Shown in pieces: positions 1 to 9,599 of a stretch of 64,000 nucleotides of DNA. Made by a program: the position numbers and the translations under genes. Under the pieces are notes generated by a model. It had not been told where the DNA came from and did no database searches. It worked only from the letters and a program-made list of their open reading frames with translations. The stretch comes from Yponomeuta sedellus (lineage: Eukaryota > Arthropoda > Insecta > Lepidoptera > Yponomeutidae), in the NCBI GenBank assembly GCA_934045075.1, contig OW203748.1, forward strand, positions 10,618,794-10,682,793, given 5' to 3'. Position 1 is the stretch's first letter. The number at the start of each line of letters is the position of its first letter.

Positions 1-55
1 GTGCTCGTGTTAACTTTACAATACCTACCAAAAAAAGGGATGTTCCTAAGGCCAG

Positions 56-201
56 GTTTTCACGGTACGCTCGAACCGACTACGCCATCCGAGTAAACTA
101 ATGCTCCTGATTGGACGGTTTTTCGTGACGACACCAAAATAGCTAATCAGAAGCATTAGTTTACTCGGATGGCGTCCTCGGTTCGAGCGTACCGTGAAAA
201 C
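56..201. repeat. Foldback (palindromic) element
   Basis: Two 57-bp arms, 56-112 and 145-201, are reverse complements with only three mismatches and enclose a 32-bp loop. Each arm starts or ends with the motif ttttcacggtacgctcgaac. No coding capacity is present. The form is that of a foldback MITE, or of a recent inverted duplication; no second copy is visible in the window, so family and transposase class are unknown. Confidence 0.85.
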
Positions 202-202
202 T

Positions 203-430
203 AACAAAACGAAAATTAACAAAACATTTACAACAATTTTTGTATGCAGTATGATACCGACGATCAACAAACTAGGACTGTTCAGTTTTTTAGTCAGCAC
301 CGGGAGCGCCTTATGAAACAAAGGATTAATTTTACACCTACGCAAAAGGTGAATACGCCAAAAATGGCCGTTTTTATCAGAAATCGTTTAAGGTACCAAT
401 ATTTTTTTTCGAGATTTATATAAAAATACT
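203..430. other. No recognised feature
   Basis: AT-rich sequence between the foldback and the first SINE-D. The short open frames here run through the palindrome and show no protein family I recognise. Confidence 0.5.
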
Positions 431-436
431 TAAATA

Positions 437-692
437 GCTGCTGTGTGGTGTCGGCCTAGAAAATAGCACCAACCCTATTCTTCCCGCGGGTGTTGTAAAA
501 GGCGACTGAGGGACACAAACCCGGGTTGGGTAGCAGCGCCTCCTGCAGTACAATTCCACCGAACTCCGATCCCCAACCCGCATGCCCTGCGTGGGGATTA
601 TGGGCATTACCCCCTATGATAGCAACGTGGCGCTCTTTAGGGGAGGGCTATGTCCAGCAGTGGACGAGTATAGCCTGACGACGAGGACGACT
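437..692 (+). mobile_element. SINE-D, full length, LINE-derived 3' end
   Basis: It starts at gctgtgtggtgtcggc, the same 5' point as the copies at 23764 and 42597, and ends with the LINE-type 3' end atgtccagcagtggac, then tagcctga and a (GAC)n-like tail. The body carries a stretch around cgtaaaaggcgact that resembles a common lepidopteran LINE 5' region (from memory). A constant 5' end and a borrowed LINE 3' end suggest a short non-autonomous retroelement moved by an RTE-like LINE. The TSD is not clear in this copy. Confidence 0.7.
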
Positions 693-734
693 TAGCTGAA
701 ACAAAACTTTTTAATGTAATACTGTAAGAATATT

Positions 735-875
735 GTAAAGAGGTTCGAAATTTCACTGATGCCGGTGAGTCGCCCATTAGCTCAGTTGGAAAGAGCGCTC
801 GCACGGATAGCCAGAGGTCGCGGGTTCTAATCCCGGCATGGGTAGAATTTTTAGCCTCTAAATAGGTTTTTAAAA
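735..875 (+). mobile_element. SINE-A, monomer
   Basis: The tRNA-like core lies at about 772-846: A box tagctcagttgg and T-arm/B box gggttctaatccc, which has one change from the usual ggttcgaatcc. It is followed by the family tail gcctctaaataggttttt. The anticodon arm ctcgc-acggata-gccag has lost one pair. The upstream 155-bp part of the family is missing. Confidence 0.8.
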
Positions 876-879
876 CTTT

Positions 880-1115
880 TTAATTAAATAATTAAACATT
901 AACGAAAATGTAAAAAAGATAAGGGTGTGTTATAGTGGAGTGTGTAACGTTTAGCGTGTGGGTTGAGGTGTGGTGTGGTGTGTGATGCATGACGAGTGAT
1001 GTATGGAGTGTGATGGAATGTGGAGTTACTTAGTTAGTTTCTTGTCCACATAATCTATTGATTGTGAAACTAACAGCTTTCACGTCCATCATGTAAACAT
1101 TTTGATTTTATTTTA
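880..1115. other. No gene; short duplicated segment
   Basis: GT-rich simple sequence at about 920-1015. A roughly 50-bp segment at 1034-1085 (gttagtttct...aaactaac) recurs at 1978-2030 with several differences; its ends form a short inverted repeat. Function unknown. Confidence 0.4.
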
Positions 1116-1301
1116 TCTATAATATAAAAATGAATCGCTGAATGTGTTGGTAAGCGCAAATCTCGAGAGCAGCTGAACCGATTTCGCTAATTCTTCTTTT
1201 AGAATATTTCTTGAAGTACGAGGATGGTTCTTGCAGAGAGAAAAATAAATTAAAATTAAGGAATCGACTGTTAGGCGGTACGAAGTTCGCTGGGTCACCT
1301 C
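1116..1301 (+). mobile_element. Helitron-E, 3' end lost
   Basis: It begins TCTATAATATAAAAATGAAT directly after an A, matching the other six copies. It runs to gttcgctgggtcac, where the expected agctag end is replaced by a (TACA)n array. The A|TC start and, in other copies, the CTAG|T end fit a non-autonomous Helitron. There is no Rep/helicase coding sequence. Confidence 0.6.
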
Positions 1302-1542
1302 GTACATACATACATACATACATGCATACATACATACATACATACATACATTCATACATACATACATACATACATACATACATACATACATACATACATA
1401 CATACATACATACATACATACATACATACATACATACATACATACATACATACATACATACATACATACATACATACATACATACATACATACATACATA
1501 CATACATACATACATACATACATACATACATACATACATACA

Positions 1543-1576
<34 letters not shown>

Positions 1577-1611
1577 CATACATACATACATACATACATA
1601 CATACATACAT
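1302..1611. repeat. (TACA)n microsatellite, about 310 bp
   Basis: Nearly perfect tetranucleotide array with rare interruptions (catgcata, cattcata, tatataca). Long 'proteins' of HTYI or MYVC repeats read from it are artefacts. The array continues directly into the 3' end of LINE-F at 1612, whose other copies end in ttatgtatgtatgt, so it has probably expanded from a LINE tail. Confidence 0.95.
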
Positions 1612-1923
1612 AACCTCACGCCTGTATCCCAGAGGGGTAGGCAGGGACCAGGGACTGCCACTTTCCACGATCCTGACAGATCACCTTCACTTCATCAACG
1701 TTCATAAGTCGTTGCATGCACGCACGCCGGTTCCGGATATTTTTTATCTTCCCCTTTACTAAAACATCCCCTATTTGGTCGACGTATGTCCGCCTGGGAC
1801 GTCCCTTACCGGCCCTTCCACTCTCATTCACTATATATATTTCTTTAGTCAATCTTTCTTCCTTCATCCTCTCCACGTGTCCAAACCAACGCAACATTCC
1901 TTTCTATATTCTAGTCACTACAT
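1612..1923 (-). pseudogene. LINE-F, 5'-truncated C-terminal fragment
   Basis: An open frame on the minus strand (1616-1897, 93 residues) encodes RWFGHVERM, then GRAGKGRPRRTY, then ACMQRLMN, ending PSGIQA. The RWFGHV...GRPR pattern is typical of the C-terminus of non-LTR retrotransposon polyproteins in insects. Clade is uncertain (RTE-like?). The catalytic RT domain is absent. Confidence 0.8.
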
Positions 1924-2068
1924 GTAATGTAACTTTAAGTTGAAAACTCTGTTAATTAAGTTAAAATCGGTTTTCTCTGTTAGTTTCTTCTGCACATAAT
2001 CTAGTGATTGTGTAACTAACATACTTTGACGTTTATAAAATCATAACACATTCTAAATTTTCGCGAGT

Positions 2069-2398
2069 CGAACACTTCTTGATGACCGGATCCCACTTTT
2101 GCGACGTGGGAACGTCGGAACGTGGGATCCGGTCATCAAGAAGTGTTCGAGTCGGTTAAAGTCGCATGGCTTATCGTCCGACATTGTCAGTGTAGTGTGT
2201 CGCAACCCTAATAGTGCTTTGTGATGGCTGATTGAGGGTAGTCTGAAACCTCATCAGCCGAAGATGCGAGCGGGCACCAGCCATCAGTCTTCTCGTGACC
2301 ACGATGACTGTAACGTCGTCGAAACGTCGAGGTAAAATAGCAATAAATTACTACGCGATTAAGCCCCGAAAATATTCTAATAATTTGACGTTCATCAA
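2069..2398 (+). mobile_element. PLE-M, Penelope-like 3' fragment with inverted 5' arm
   Basis: A perfect 28-bp inverted repeat (2069-2096 and 2122-2149) surrounds a 25-bp loop. The right arm continues through sequence homologous to 32198-32452, with landmarks cctcatcagccgaagatgcg, gtcgtcgaaacgtcgagg and attaagccccgaaaatattc. The copy at 32074 still encodes a Penelope-like C-terminus, so this one is taken as a 5'-truncated member carrying a short inverted piece at its 5' end. Confidence 0.6.
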
Positions 2399-2412
2399 GT
2401 GAACATTATGTT

Positions 2413-2760
2413 AAAAACCTATTAAGAGGCTAAAAATTTCACCCATGCCATGTGGGTACAGCGATATCATTCCGATGTAAAAACCTAACTGCAAAGTAGG
2501 TACTAGGGGCTGTAAGTGGATCAATTTACTTCAGCTAGATGTCGCTGCCTGTGCGTAATACAGAGAATAGTGTAAAGAGGTTCTAAATTTCACTGATGCC
2601 GGTGAGTCGCCTATTAGCTCAGTTGGAAAGAGCGCTGGCACAGATAGCCAGAGGTCGCGGGTTCGAATCCCGGAATGGGTGGGATTTTTTGCCTCTAAAT
2701 AGGTTTTTTAAATTTTCCATTTTTAATGCACGGATTAGTGCATTAAAAATAGAAGTAGTA
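2413..2760 (+). mobile_element. SINE-A, long form with inverted 5' arm and 13-bp TSD
   Basis: The TSD tgaacattatgtt lies at 2400-2412 and 2761-2773. Between them are, in order: an antisense copy of the family 3' region (2413-2450, aacctattaagaggctaaaa); the 5' body from gggtacagcgatatcattcc; a tRNA-like domain (about 2609-2681, A box tagctcagttgg, B box gggttcgaatccc); and the tail ending gcattaaaaatagaagtagta. This is the best reference for the long form. The TSD shows that the inverted arm moved together with the rest. Confidence 0.9.
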
Positions 2761-2769
2761 TGAACATTA

Positions 2770-3850
2770 TGTTTTTATAGTGACTGAAGGAGACGGGGAT
2801 TTCTGGGCCCGATTGTAAATAGTTGAGATATGGTTTAAAAAAAACCGTTTTATTTTCCTATTTTAAAATATAAACAAATGAGCTCAATACACAATCTGGA
2901 AGACGAGAAATCTTAAAAATAAGTTTATGTCCCTAATAAAATAGGATACCGATTACTTTAATCGATTAGTCTGCACCAAAAAACACCTGCACCAGATGAT
3001 TGATTCAATCAAATTAAATAAATATACAATATAATAAACTTAATGTCAACAGTTTAAAAAAATCCAAATATTAACTTGATGAAAATAAGTCTTTAAATTG
3101 ATTCTCGTTTGCGGATCGATTTATTACCCGTGTTTGTAAAGCACTGTAAACTGTATTTTTAATCTGTATCTGTGTCAAGAAAAACATCCTTGGTCTGTGC
3201 TAACAGTGACAGGCGTGACAGCTCCCTGAATCAATCTATGATCACTCGTCTTCTCTCAGAGTAATAGAGCGTCTTCTCGTATCGTTTAGTGCGTTATGAG
3301 CGTGTTTCCTGTTGTTTTTGTTATTATATTTCTCCGACCAGTGCTTTCTTTCTACAGACTTACGATCTTGCTTAACTTGTACGGACACTGATAAGTTTAG
3401 TATAAGTTTCATTGTCAGCTTGTTGCATAGCCTCACTTTCACTAAATCTCTTATAACTCTGCTCTCAGATTGCCAAAATCCGCAGAATTTTCCGAGATGG
3501 TTTGCTAATATATAAGCTCTAAATTGACATCACTTTTACCTTTTTACATCCGGGCCCAAGAATGTATGAAAGTGTATCCGTCTTCTTTCTTTTGACGATT
3601 TGTCTTTGAGCCGAGTCTTCTGTAAGTTTTATCAATCGTCATTCGGCCTTAGTTTCATTTTGCATTTCAATCTGCGCCAGCATTGTGTTACCTACCTAAC
3701 ATCGCGAGAGCACGAATGAAAAGAAATGAAATGTAGACGCCATTCATTGAAAATTACAATCCGAAAGCGATCCAATGCTGTGTTTTTCTCTGAAACACTT
3801 CACGGGTTCATGCTCACGGAGGAATTTCCGGTCAGACAATTAAAACACAA
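2770..3850. other. No recognised gene
   Basis: About 1.1 kb of AT-rich sequence without a repeat family seen elsewhere in the window. Small frames (66-67 residues at 3242-3515) overlap on opposite strands and match no family I know. It may be ancestral single-copy intergenic DNA. Confidence 0.4.
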
Positions 3851-3852
3851 CG

Positions 3853-3948
3853 CCTTCTTCTTTATCTTCTTCTTCAGGCTATGTAGTCTACTGCTGGACA
3901 TAGCCCTCCCCTAATGAGCGCCCTGTCTTCAGCTTGCCGCATCACAGC
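3853..3948 (-). mobile_element. RTE-like LINE 3' end
   Basis: Read on the minus strand it goes gatgcggcaagctgaagaca, then ggggagggctatgtccagca, then a (GAA)n-rich tail. It is the same 3' end as the copy at 49510, with the 5' coding part removed. Confidence 0.7.
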
Positions 3949-4032
3949 AAAACACAACGCCTATCTAAAGTACTTTTAATTTCATCCTGCTTCTGTCTTC
4001 ATAACTCGTTGTGTTAAATCGTTAACAAGCAT

Positions 4033-4130
4033 ACATACATAACCTCACGCCCGTATCCCAGAGGGGTAGGCAGAGACCAGGGACTGCCACTTGCCACGAT
4101 CCTGACAGATCACCTTCGCTTCGTCAACGT
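4033..4130 (-). mobile_element. LINE-F 3' terminal fragment
   Basis: It begins with a short catacata tail and continues as the antisense of the last ~30 codons (…WQSLVSAYPSGIQA-like). Only about 100 bp remain; the break is at cgttcaatatg. Confidence 0.75.
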
Positions 4131-4139
4131 TCAATATGT

Positions 4140-4478
4140 GAATAAAACGTTAAATAAGGGAAAATCGTGATAAAATCGCCCTACTACTGGGGCAAGGGTC
4201 TCTTCCTGCATCTTGAGACCCGAGTTAAATGAAATTATACATTCTCCGATTTTGTCACGGCTTAAACAGAAGGACGTGGGGCGCGGACGCGGAAAATATG
4301 CGACCTATTGTGCGTATAGAATTCGCGCCTATAGCCCGTCTCGTCTGTGAGGGCTTCGTCCCGTGCCTTAAGGCGCATTAGGGTGACCACTAGCGCCCAT
4401 TGGTGGCGCTGTAGTTTACTCTACATGTCTCTACCATAGGATTCCTCAAGAGAGTTACCACCGACACGGCTTAAAAAA
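4140..4478. other. No recognised gene
   Basis: It contains an SINE-B-like snippet at about 4182-4210 (tactggggcaagggtctctt) and a GC-richer stretch at 4265-4400 that I cannot assign. Confidence 0.35.
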
Positions 4479-4479
4479 A

Positions 4480-4700
4480 TTGTTAAGGTCCTTTGAGGTG
4501 CTAACTAGCGCCACTAATGGAATAAAAATCATAACATGTTTAGTAAATTTTTTTCAAAAAGTTCATCAAAATCCTAACAATTTTTAGAACCTACTGTCAA
4601 GAAGAAATTGAATCTAGGATCAACAACGTAGGACTATATTCAATTTGCCAAAAACAGTTAAAACACTAGTCCTTGACGCTACGTTCTAGACTGTAATTAT
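4480..4700 (+). repeat. Family V dispersed repeat
   Basis: It shares ggtgctaactagcgccac, aaaatcataacatgttt and a later 'taggatcaacaacgtaggac' motif with copies near 8385, 41934, 43560, 52017, 52495 and 60080. It has no coding potential. Class unknown. Confidence 0.6.
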
Positions 4701-4764
4701 GTTCTAAAAAAAATTACTTTATGAAAGACTTACTTACTTTTTTTTCTTTACTTTTAGCAACTCT

Positions 4765-4900
4765 CCGTCGTAGGTTGTCTGGAAGAAATTGCTCTAAGCA
4801 ATAAGGCCGCCAATTGTTCTGTATCTTGGTGATTATTTTTTGGTTGTTTTTTCCTGGTGTACAATAAAGAATATTCCTATGTTATCTTATCTTATTATAA
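4765..4900 (+). mobile_element. Family G LINE-like 3' end
   Basis: Motifs ggttgtctggaagaaattgc, caataaggccgccaattgt and gtacaataaagaatatt are followed by a (TATCT)n-like tail. The AATAAA-like signal and short tandem tail suggest the 3' end of a non-LTR element. It recurs at 18015, 30401, 31865, 40250, 42017, 43625 and 51030. Confidence 0.65.
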
Positions 4901-4904
4901 AATA

Positions 4905-5760
4905 AGTTACGATTTTTATACCATTGGGGACTCTAGTTAGCACCCCAAAGCAGATTTAGTACGGTATATTATATGGAAGTGCATTGGAGTAACAACGCGT
5001 CGCTTCCGCGCCAATCCATCCGCCATCCGCCAAAGGGAGAACCCTTTAGTGTGGCTGCTGGCAATACCATGTCTTTCAGTCTTTCAGCGCTCTCTCCCCA
5101 TGTCTCTTAAGTGTAGCCAAGAATGGAAATTTTACATTTAGCGCCATCTACCGTCGAGTAGCGTAACTACGATGTGTACTATCTTAGTTCTGCATGTATT
5201 AATTAGAGGGCGCACTGTATTCTATAGTGGTTAAATTCTATTACATTACTTTTTTGGATCATACTATAACCAGTTAAGAATTAATCTGAAAAGAATTTTA
5301 TTAACAAAACAAATAAATACGCAAATCAAATTCAAAAGCTTTCTGCAGAAATTAAATAGCGGTCAGGGCGCTCGGCCACTCGCCACTAGATGGCGCTGTG
5401 CCCAGAATATCGGCAGCCCTCTACATTTTTCATTTATTTAAGCCCATGTAGCATAGCGTGCGTGACTACGCATACAAAACGTGTCAAATCGGGCAAGAAG
5501 TAAGGTGAAACCCAGGTAAAAAGTTATGTGGACCGCAAGTGTTTTGTTACTGATGAAATTCTAGTACAAGGCAACATAGTCTGTCTGTCTGCACATTAGC
5601 CGATTTTTGTAGCAAAAACAAAAAGAACACGACTGCATGGTGATTACGTCGACTGAATACAGCGTGTTGCAAAAAGATCCTATGAAACGTAAAGACATTA
5701 CTCCAGGTACCTACTTAAAAAATGCATGCTTAAGTATTTTACACTGACACATGTTTTAGC
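4905..5760. other. No recognised gene
   Basis: A short family V piece (ttggggactctagttagcac) lies at about 4924-4945. The remainder, including the GC-richer part around 4995-5060, shows no repeat partner in the window and no convincing coding frame. Confidence 0.4.
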
Positions 5761-5766
5761 GTGTCA

Positions 5767-5877
5767 GGTGGGATGACGATCTGCGAAAAACTGCCGGCAG
5801 ATGCTGGATGCGGCAAGCTGAGGACAGGGCGCTATGGCGCTCATTATGGGAGGGCTAAGAAGAAGAAGAAGAAGATA
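5767..5877 (+). pseudogene. RTE-like LINE C-terminus and 3' end
   Basis: Frame +: RWDDDLRKTAGRCWMRQAED, then RALWRSLWEG and stop, followed by a (GAA)n tail. This is the conserved tail of lepidopteran RTE-like LINE polyproteins (usual form RW-DDL--AG--WM--A-DR--W--GEAYVQQW). The '-YVQQW' codons are deleted, leaving a stop after WEG. Confidence 0.75.
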
Positions 5878-5920
5878 TGATTTATCTTTAACAAACGAAA
5901 TTATCCAACAAACATCAATT

Positions 5921-6131
5921 TTGAGAACCTATTTAGAGGCTAAAAATTCCACCCAAAACGGCATCAGTGAAATTTCGAACCTCTTTACAATTAAGTAAGT
6001 CGCCCATTAGCTCTGGTCAGCGCTGGCACGGTTAGCCTGATGTCGCGGGTTCGAGTCCCGGCATAGGTGGAATTTTTAGCCTCTAAATAGGTTTTTAAAG
6101 TGGTCCTTAGCGCGTATTAAAAGAATATAAT
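5921..6131 (+). mobile_element. SINE-A with inverted 5' arm
   Basis: Flanked by a 12-bp near-perfect TSD: caaacatcaatt (5909-5920) and caaacataaatt (6132-6143). The left part is antisense (acctatttagaggctaaaaa, then ggcatcagtgaaatttcgaa) and the right part is a sense tRNA-like unit with A box tagctctggtc and B box gggttcgagtccc. The centre is deleted relative to the long form. Confidence 0.8.
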
Positions 6132-6165
6132 CAAACATAAATTGTTAAACTAACCTATAGATTTT

Positions 6166-6330
6166 TTTTGTAGCCTATAAACTTCCCACTGCAGGGCACA
6201 GGCCTTCTCTCAGAGAGAGAGAGAGAGAGAGTATGGGCTTAATTACCCCGCGTGCCCACCGCGGCTTGGTACTTTCAAGCGCTGAGGGATTTGAGCACCT
6301 CAGACGCTCCGGTTTCCTCCCTATATTTAA
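6166..6330 (+). repeat. Family X dispersed repeat with (GA)n
   Basis: Related to 62340-62490: tagcctataaacttcccact, gggcacaggccttctctcag, then (GA)n at 6213-6230, then cgtgcccaccgcgg. It resembles a widespread lepidopteran retroelement segment (from memory). No frame is kept. Confidence 0.6.
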
Positions 6331-6359
6331 AGGTAGAGATAAAAAAGATAACCAGTATT

Positions 6360-6722
6360 ATTACATACATACATACATACATAACCTCAAGCCTGTATCC
6401 CAGAGGGGTAGGCAGAGACCAGGGACTGCCACTTGCCACGAGCCTGACAGATCACCTTCGCTTCATCAACGTTCATAAGTCGTTGCATGCACGCACGCCG
6501 GTTCCGGGTACTTTTTGATCTTTCCCTTTCCTAATACATCCCCTATTTGGTCGATTTATGTCCGCCTGGAACGTCCCTCACCAGTCCTTCCACTTACACT
6601 CGCAATATATATTTGTTTCATCAATCTTTCTTCCTTCATCCTCCACATGTCCAAACCAACGCAACATTCCTTTCTCAATTCTAGTCACTACATCCTCTTT
6701 CAGTCCACAACGGTCAACGTTG
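6360..6722 (-). pseudogene. LINE-F C-terminal fragment, frameshifted
   Basis: The short catacata tail at 6362-6382 is on the 3' side. The minus strand then reads through the same C-terminus as 61123-61455 and extends further 5' (…GLKEDVVTRIEKG before the RWFGHVE motif). Small deletions split the frame. Confidence 0.75.
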
Positions 6723-7016
6723 ACAAGTATTTATTGCCTCATCAAAATCCAACTTAAAACAAAACAAGACTTAAACCTAGGTTGTGGTATTATAAAATAA
6801 GGCAAAAGGTAGTGGCTCAGCTGGTGCTGACCCGGGTCAGCCCCGGACAGCGCTGGTTTTCAGCCACTGCCTGCTCCCTGAGATGTCGTACGGGAGTAAT
6901 GTTAAGAGTGCTCGAACAATAATATTTTTCATATTAATATTTTTAGTAATGTCATCTGTATATTCTTGTAGAATGCAATAAAATATGAGTTTTGAGTAAC
7001 CTGTTTGGTTGTAATC

Positions 7017-7377
7017 GTCATCAACCCTTGTATGTCCCCCCTGCTGGGGCACGGGTCTCTTCCTGCATCGCAGGAAGGTTAGGCCATACTCCACCACGGG
7101 GGCCAAGTCCGGGTTGGTGGAGGATTGTAAGACAGTGGCGGGCCTTACTGTCAGAAGTTATCAAGCCGCCCATAAGGCCTCTGACCTGGCTTAACGACTG
7201 CCATTATATGACAGCCGGCACCAACGGCTTAACGTGCCTTGCGAAGCACGGAAGCGCTCGGAAAAATGCCACTAGCGGTAGTCACGGGACGCTCACCCAT
7301 CCCGTACCTGACCGCGCCTGTTGTTGCTTAACCAAGTGATTGATTCCAATCACTCGGTTCGCCTAGGCCACGAGCGC
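7017..7377 (-). mobile_element. SINE-B (5S rRNA-like head), near full length
   Basis: It runs antisense from atcaacccttgtatgtcccc to gaagcgctcgtggcctag. The 5S-like block (antisense, around 7283-7341) is degraded slightly but still shows the GGATGGGTGA-type box. An open frame of 115 residues across it is a shadow. Confidence 0.85.
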
Positions 7378-7585
7378 TTCTATCATTTATCCGTCCGTCT
7401 ATCATTTACAAAATTTAAAATTACATCACTCATTTTTGACATTTCCGTGATTTTTTGGCATCACTACTTTAGTACATTCCTCAATTAGACCCGACTACAT
7501 AAATCTGTGAAAAATGGTGTAAAGAGGTTCGTAACGGTGCAAACCTCTTTATATTGTGTCTGCGGTCCCCACTCTAAGATACTAA

Positions 7586-7727
7586 GGGCGGGTTTCTCAA
7601 TTGAGAATTTCACAAAGTAAATACTCAAGTAAAGTTCTGTCACGCTCTGTTCTGAGAAATTCGAAGAGACAGCATTACAGTCTGTTAGGTATTTACTTAA
7701 CGAAATTCTCAATTCAGAAACTGGCCC
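7586..7727. mobile_element. MITE-Y
   Basis: 142 bp with inverted ends: gggcgggtttctcaattgag at the left and ctcaattcagaaactggccc at the right. The interior contains gttctgtcacgctctgttct, which recurs at 43175 and 46343. No coding. Target duplication unclear. Confidence 0.7.
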
Positions 7728-7930
7728 AACGTGTAAAGCTATACAAAAGCCCTCCCTCTGATACAATGGCACGGAGGAACTGCTGCGGATTACGTCCTAG
7801 CTAAAGCTGAACGGTATTAACTAGAGGCAGAGCAACGAGTGCCCTCCATAACAAAATATGGAGCCCAGGATAACTGACACAAATACCGTAATTGCACAGC
7901 ATATCAAGAGGCTACAAGGTGCTAACCGAT

Positions 7931-8300
7931 TAAAACTTTTTCATTTCATTTCAATCGGGTTACCGATTGAAATGAAATGAAAAAGTTTTATTTAAAGTAG
8001 CGCAGAAACTGTGGCTTAATGAACGTTACAACACGAACTACGTGTCCATATCAAAATCTAGATAATTTTGAAAAAAAAAATGGACAAAACTCCAAACTTA
8101 GTCCTTTCAAAGTCGTTAATTAACGTAGTTTACATGTTTATTATAAAACATAGAACTCATGCATCGTACTGGCTTTAATTCCAGACATCATTGTCATCTA
8201 AATAATCCTTTATGTTATAGGTAGTAGCCCTTTTGGCACAAAGTGTACTGAACACGTTTTTAGACCGCGTTTCAGGCAAGCTTAATAATAATTTCAAGCT
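7931..8300 (-). mobile_element. Family C 3' end (minus), joined tail to tail
   Basis: 7931-7958 and 7963-7990 are a perfect 28-bp inverted repeat with a 4-base loop: two family C tails, (CATTT)n, meet head-on. From 7963 the full minus-strand copy follows, through tccatatcaaaatctagata to caagcttaataataatttc. The sense strand ends AATAAAACCTTTTCATTTC, like a LINE 3' UTR with a polyadenylation-like signal. Confidence 0.75.
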
Positions 8301-8384
8301 TAATATATGAAATGGCACATACGGCAGCACACTGTTATTAATTAAAGGTTAAACTTGTACTGTGTTTGTGCTGTTGGTGTGCCT

Positions 8385-8560
8385 TAAGGCGGTTCGGTGT
8401 GCTAACTTGCGTCAACAATGGGAAGCAAATATAACTTTTTTTATAAAACCTTTTTATCTAAAACGTGAGAAATTTTAACAAAAGTAAATAGTAATAACTA
8501 TTTTTAGAAGATACAGTCTAGGACATAGCAATAACAGTCTAGAATTTCAATCAATTCCCG
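8385..8560 (+). repeat. Family V fragment
   Basis: It shares gcggttcggtgtgctaactt, tataaaacctttttatctaa and the later 'tacagtctagga' motif with other family V copies. It is sandwiched between two opposed family C copies. Confidence 0.55.
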
Positions 8561-8571
8561 CTTAAAACAAT

Positions 8572-8765
8572 GCATGAGTTCTATGTTTTATAATAATAAT
8601 GTAAACTCTGTTAATTAAAGACTTTGAAAATACTAAGTTTGGAGTTTTATTGTCTATTTTTTCTCCAAAAGGATCCAGATTTTGAGATGGGCACCTAATT
8701 CGAATTGTAACGTTCATTAAGCCGCAGTTTCTGCGCTACTTTGAATAAAACCTTTCCATTTCATA
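8572..8765 (+). mobile_element. Family C 3' end (plus)
   Basis: It starts at atgagttctatgttttataa and ends gaataaaacctttccatttc. It lies opposite to the copy at 7963-8300, so the 7.9-8.8 kb block is an inverted pair around a family V fragment. Confidence 0.75.
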
Positions 8766-8769
8766 GGTG

Positions 8770-9190
8770 CATGCCGGCACTTCGAATCGAAGCTGCAAGC
8801 ATTTATCTGAGTAAATACCTTTGACTGTAGTGTTTTCACTGTAACAGAGTGGTATTGCCACTATTACTACAAAATCACAAACGTGCATAACTTAAGCCAG
8901 CTTCCACAACGCTCTCTAAGAGCTCTTAGGTCTGATAATCCAGAGGGAAGCTCTGTTCTGCGAATAAGTCTTGCACCATGCCATTTGCAGAGCCACAAAT
9001 GAACAGAATCTATAGATTTGCAACGGACAGCTTTGTAGATCAGCTAAGTGTTCGTTAACGCCTGAATATATTCGCCTGAAACAGGTTTCAGATAGAGTCT
9101 ACATGAAAATGTATTCTCACCAATATTTGTGCTAATATTTAAGTAGTTTACTGTATACGATTCTACAATAACATTCCTCAGGAGAGTTAC
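8770..9190. other. No recognised gene
   Basis: The part at 8815-8900 (gtgttttcactgtaacagag) weakly resembles the region 46905-46980. Otherwise nothing is identified. Confidence 0.35.
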
Positions 9191-9196
9191 CAACGA

Positions 9197-9561
9197 TATC
9201 AACCCTTGTATGCCCCCACTGCTGGCGCACGGGTCTCTTCCTGCATCGCAGGAAGGTTAGTCTATACTCCACCACGGGGGCCATGTCCAGGTTGGTCGAG
9301 GATTGTAAGACAGTAGCGGGCCTTACTGTCAGAAGTTATCAAGCCGCTCATAAGGCCTCTGACATGGCTAAACGAGTGCCATTACATGACAGCCGGCACC
9401 AACTGCTTAGCATACCTTGCGAAACACGAAAGCGCTCGGCAAAAATGCCACTAGCGGTGGTCACGGGATGGTCACCCATCCTGCACCTGACTGCGCCTGT
9501 TGTTGCTTTCACCAAGTGATAGATTCCAATCACTCGGTTCGGCTAGGCCTCGAGCGCTTAA
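9197..9561 (-). mobile_element. SINE-B
   Basis: Full-length antisense copy from gatatcaacccttgtatgcc to ctcgagcgctt. It differs from 7017-7377 at scattered sites, including a CpG-rich segment (gcggtggtcacgggatggtc), as expected for independent insertions. Confidence 0.85.
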
Positions 9562-9599
9562 AGAAATCTGCTCTGTGCAAAATAAGGCTTTTATTTAAG

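Noticed and set aside
772..846. Functional tRNA gene
   Set aside because: The cloverleaf is recognisable but belongs to SINE-A: it recurs about 21 times with the same flanking tail, and its anticodon loop lacks the usual T33.
1113..1762. Long frames of MYVC/HTYI repeats (also at 18394-18799)
   Set aside because: They are translations of tetranucleotide microsatellites, open in several frames on both strands.
6992..7339. 115-residue frame (and similar ones at 12647, 33073, 53705, 55079)
   Set aside because: Shared because SINE-B copies are homologous; stops and frames shift between copies, so there is no protein selection.
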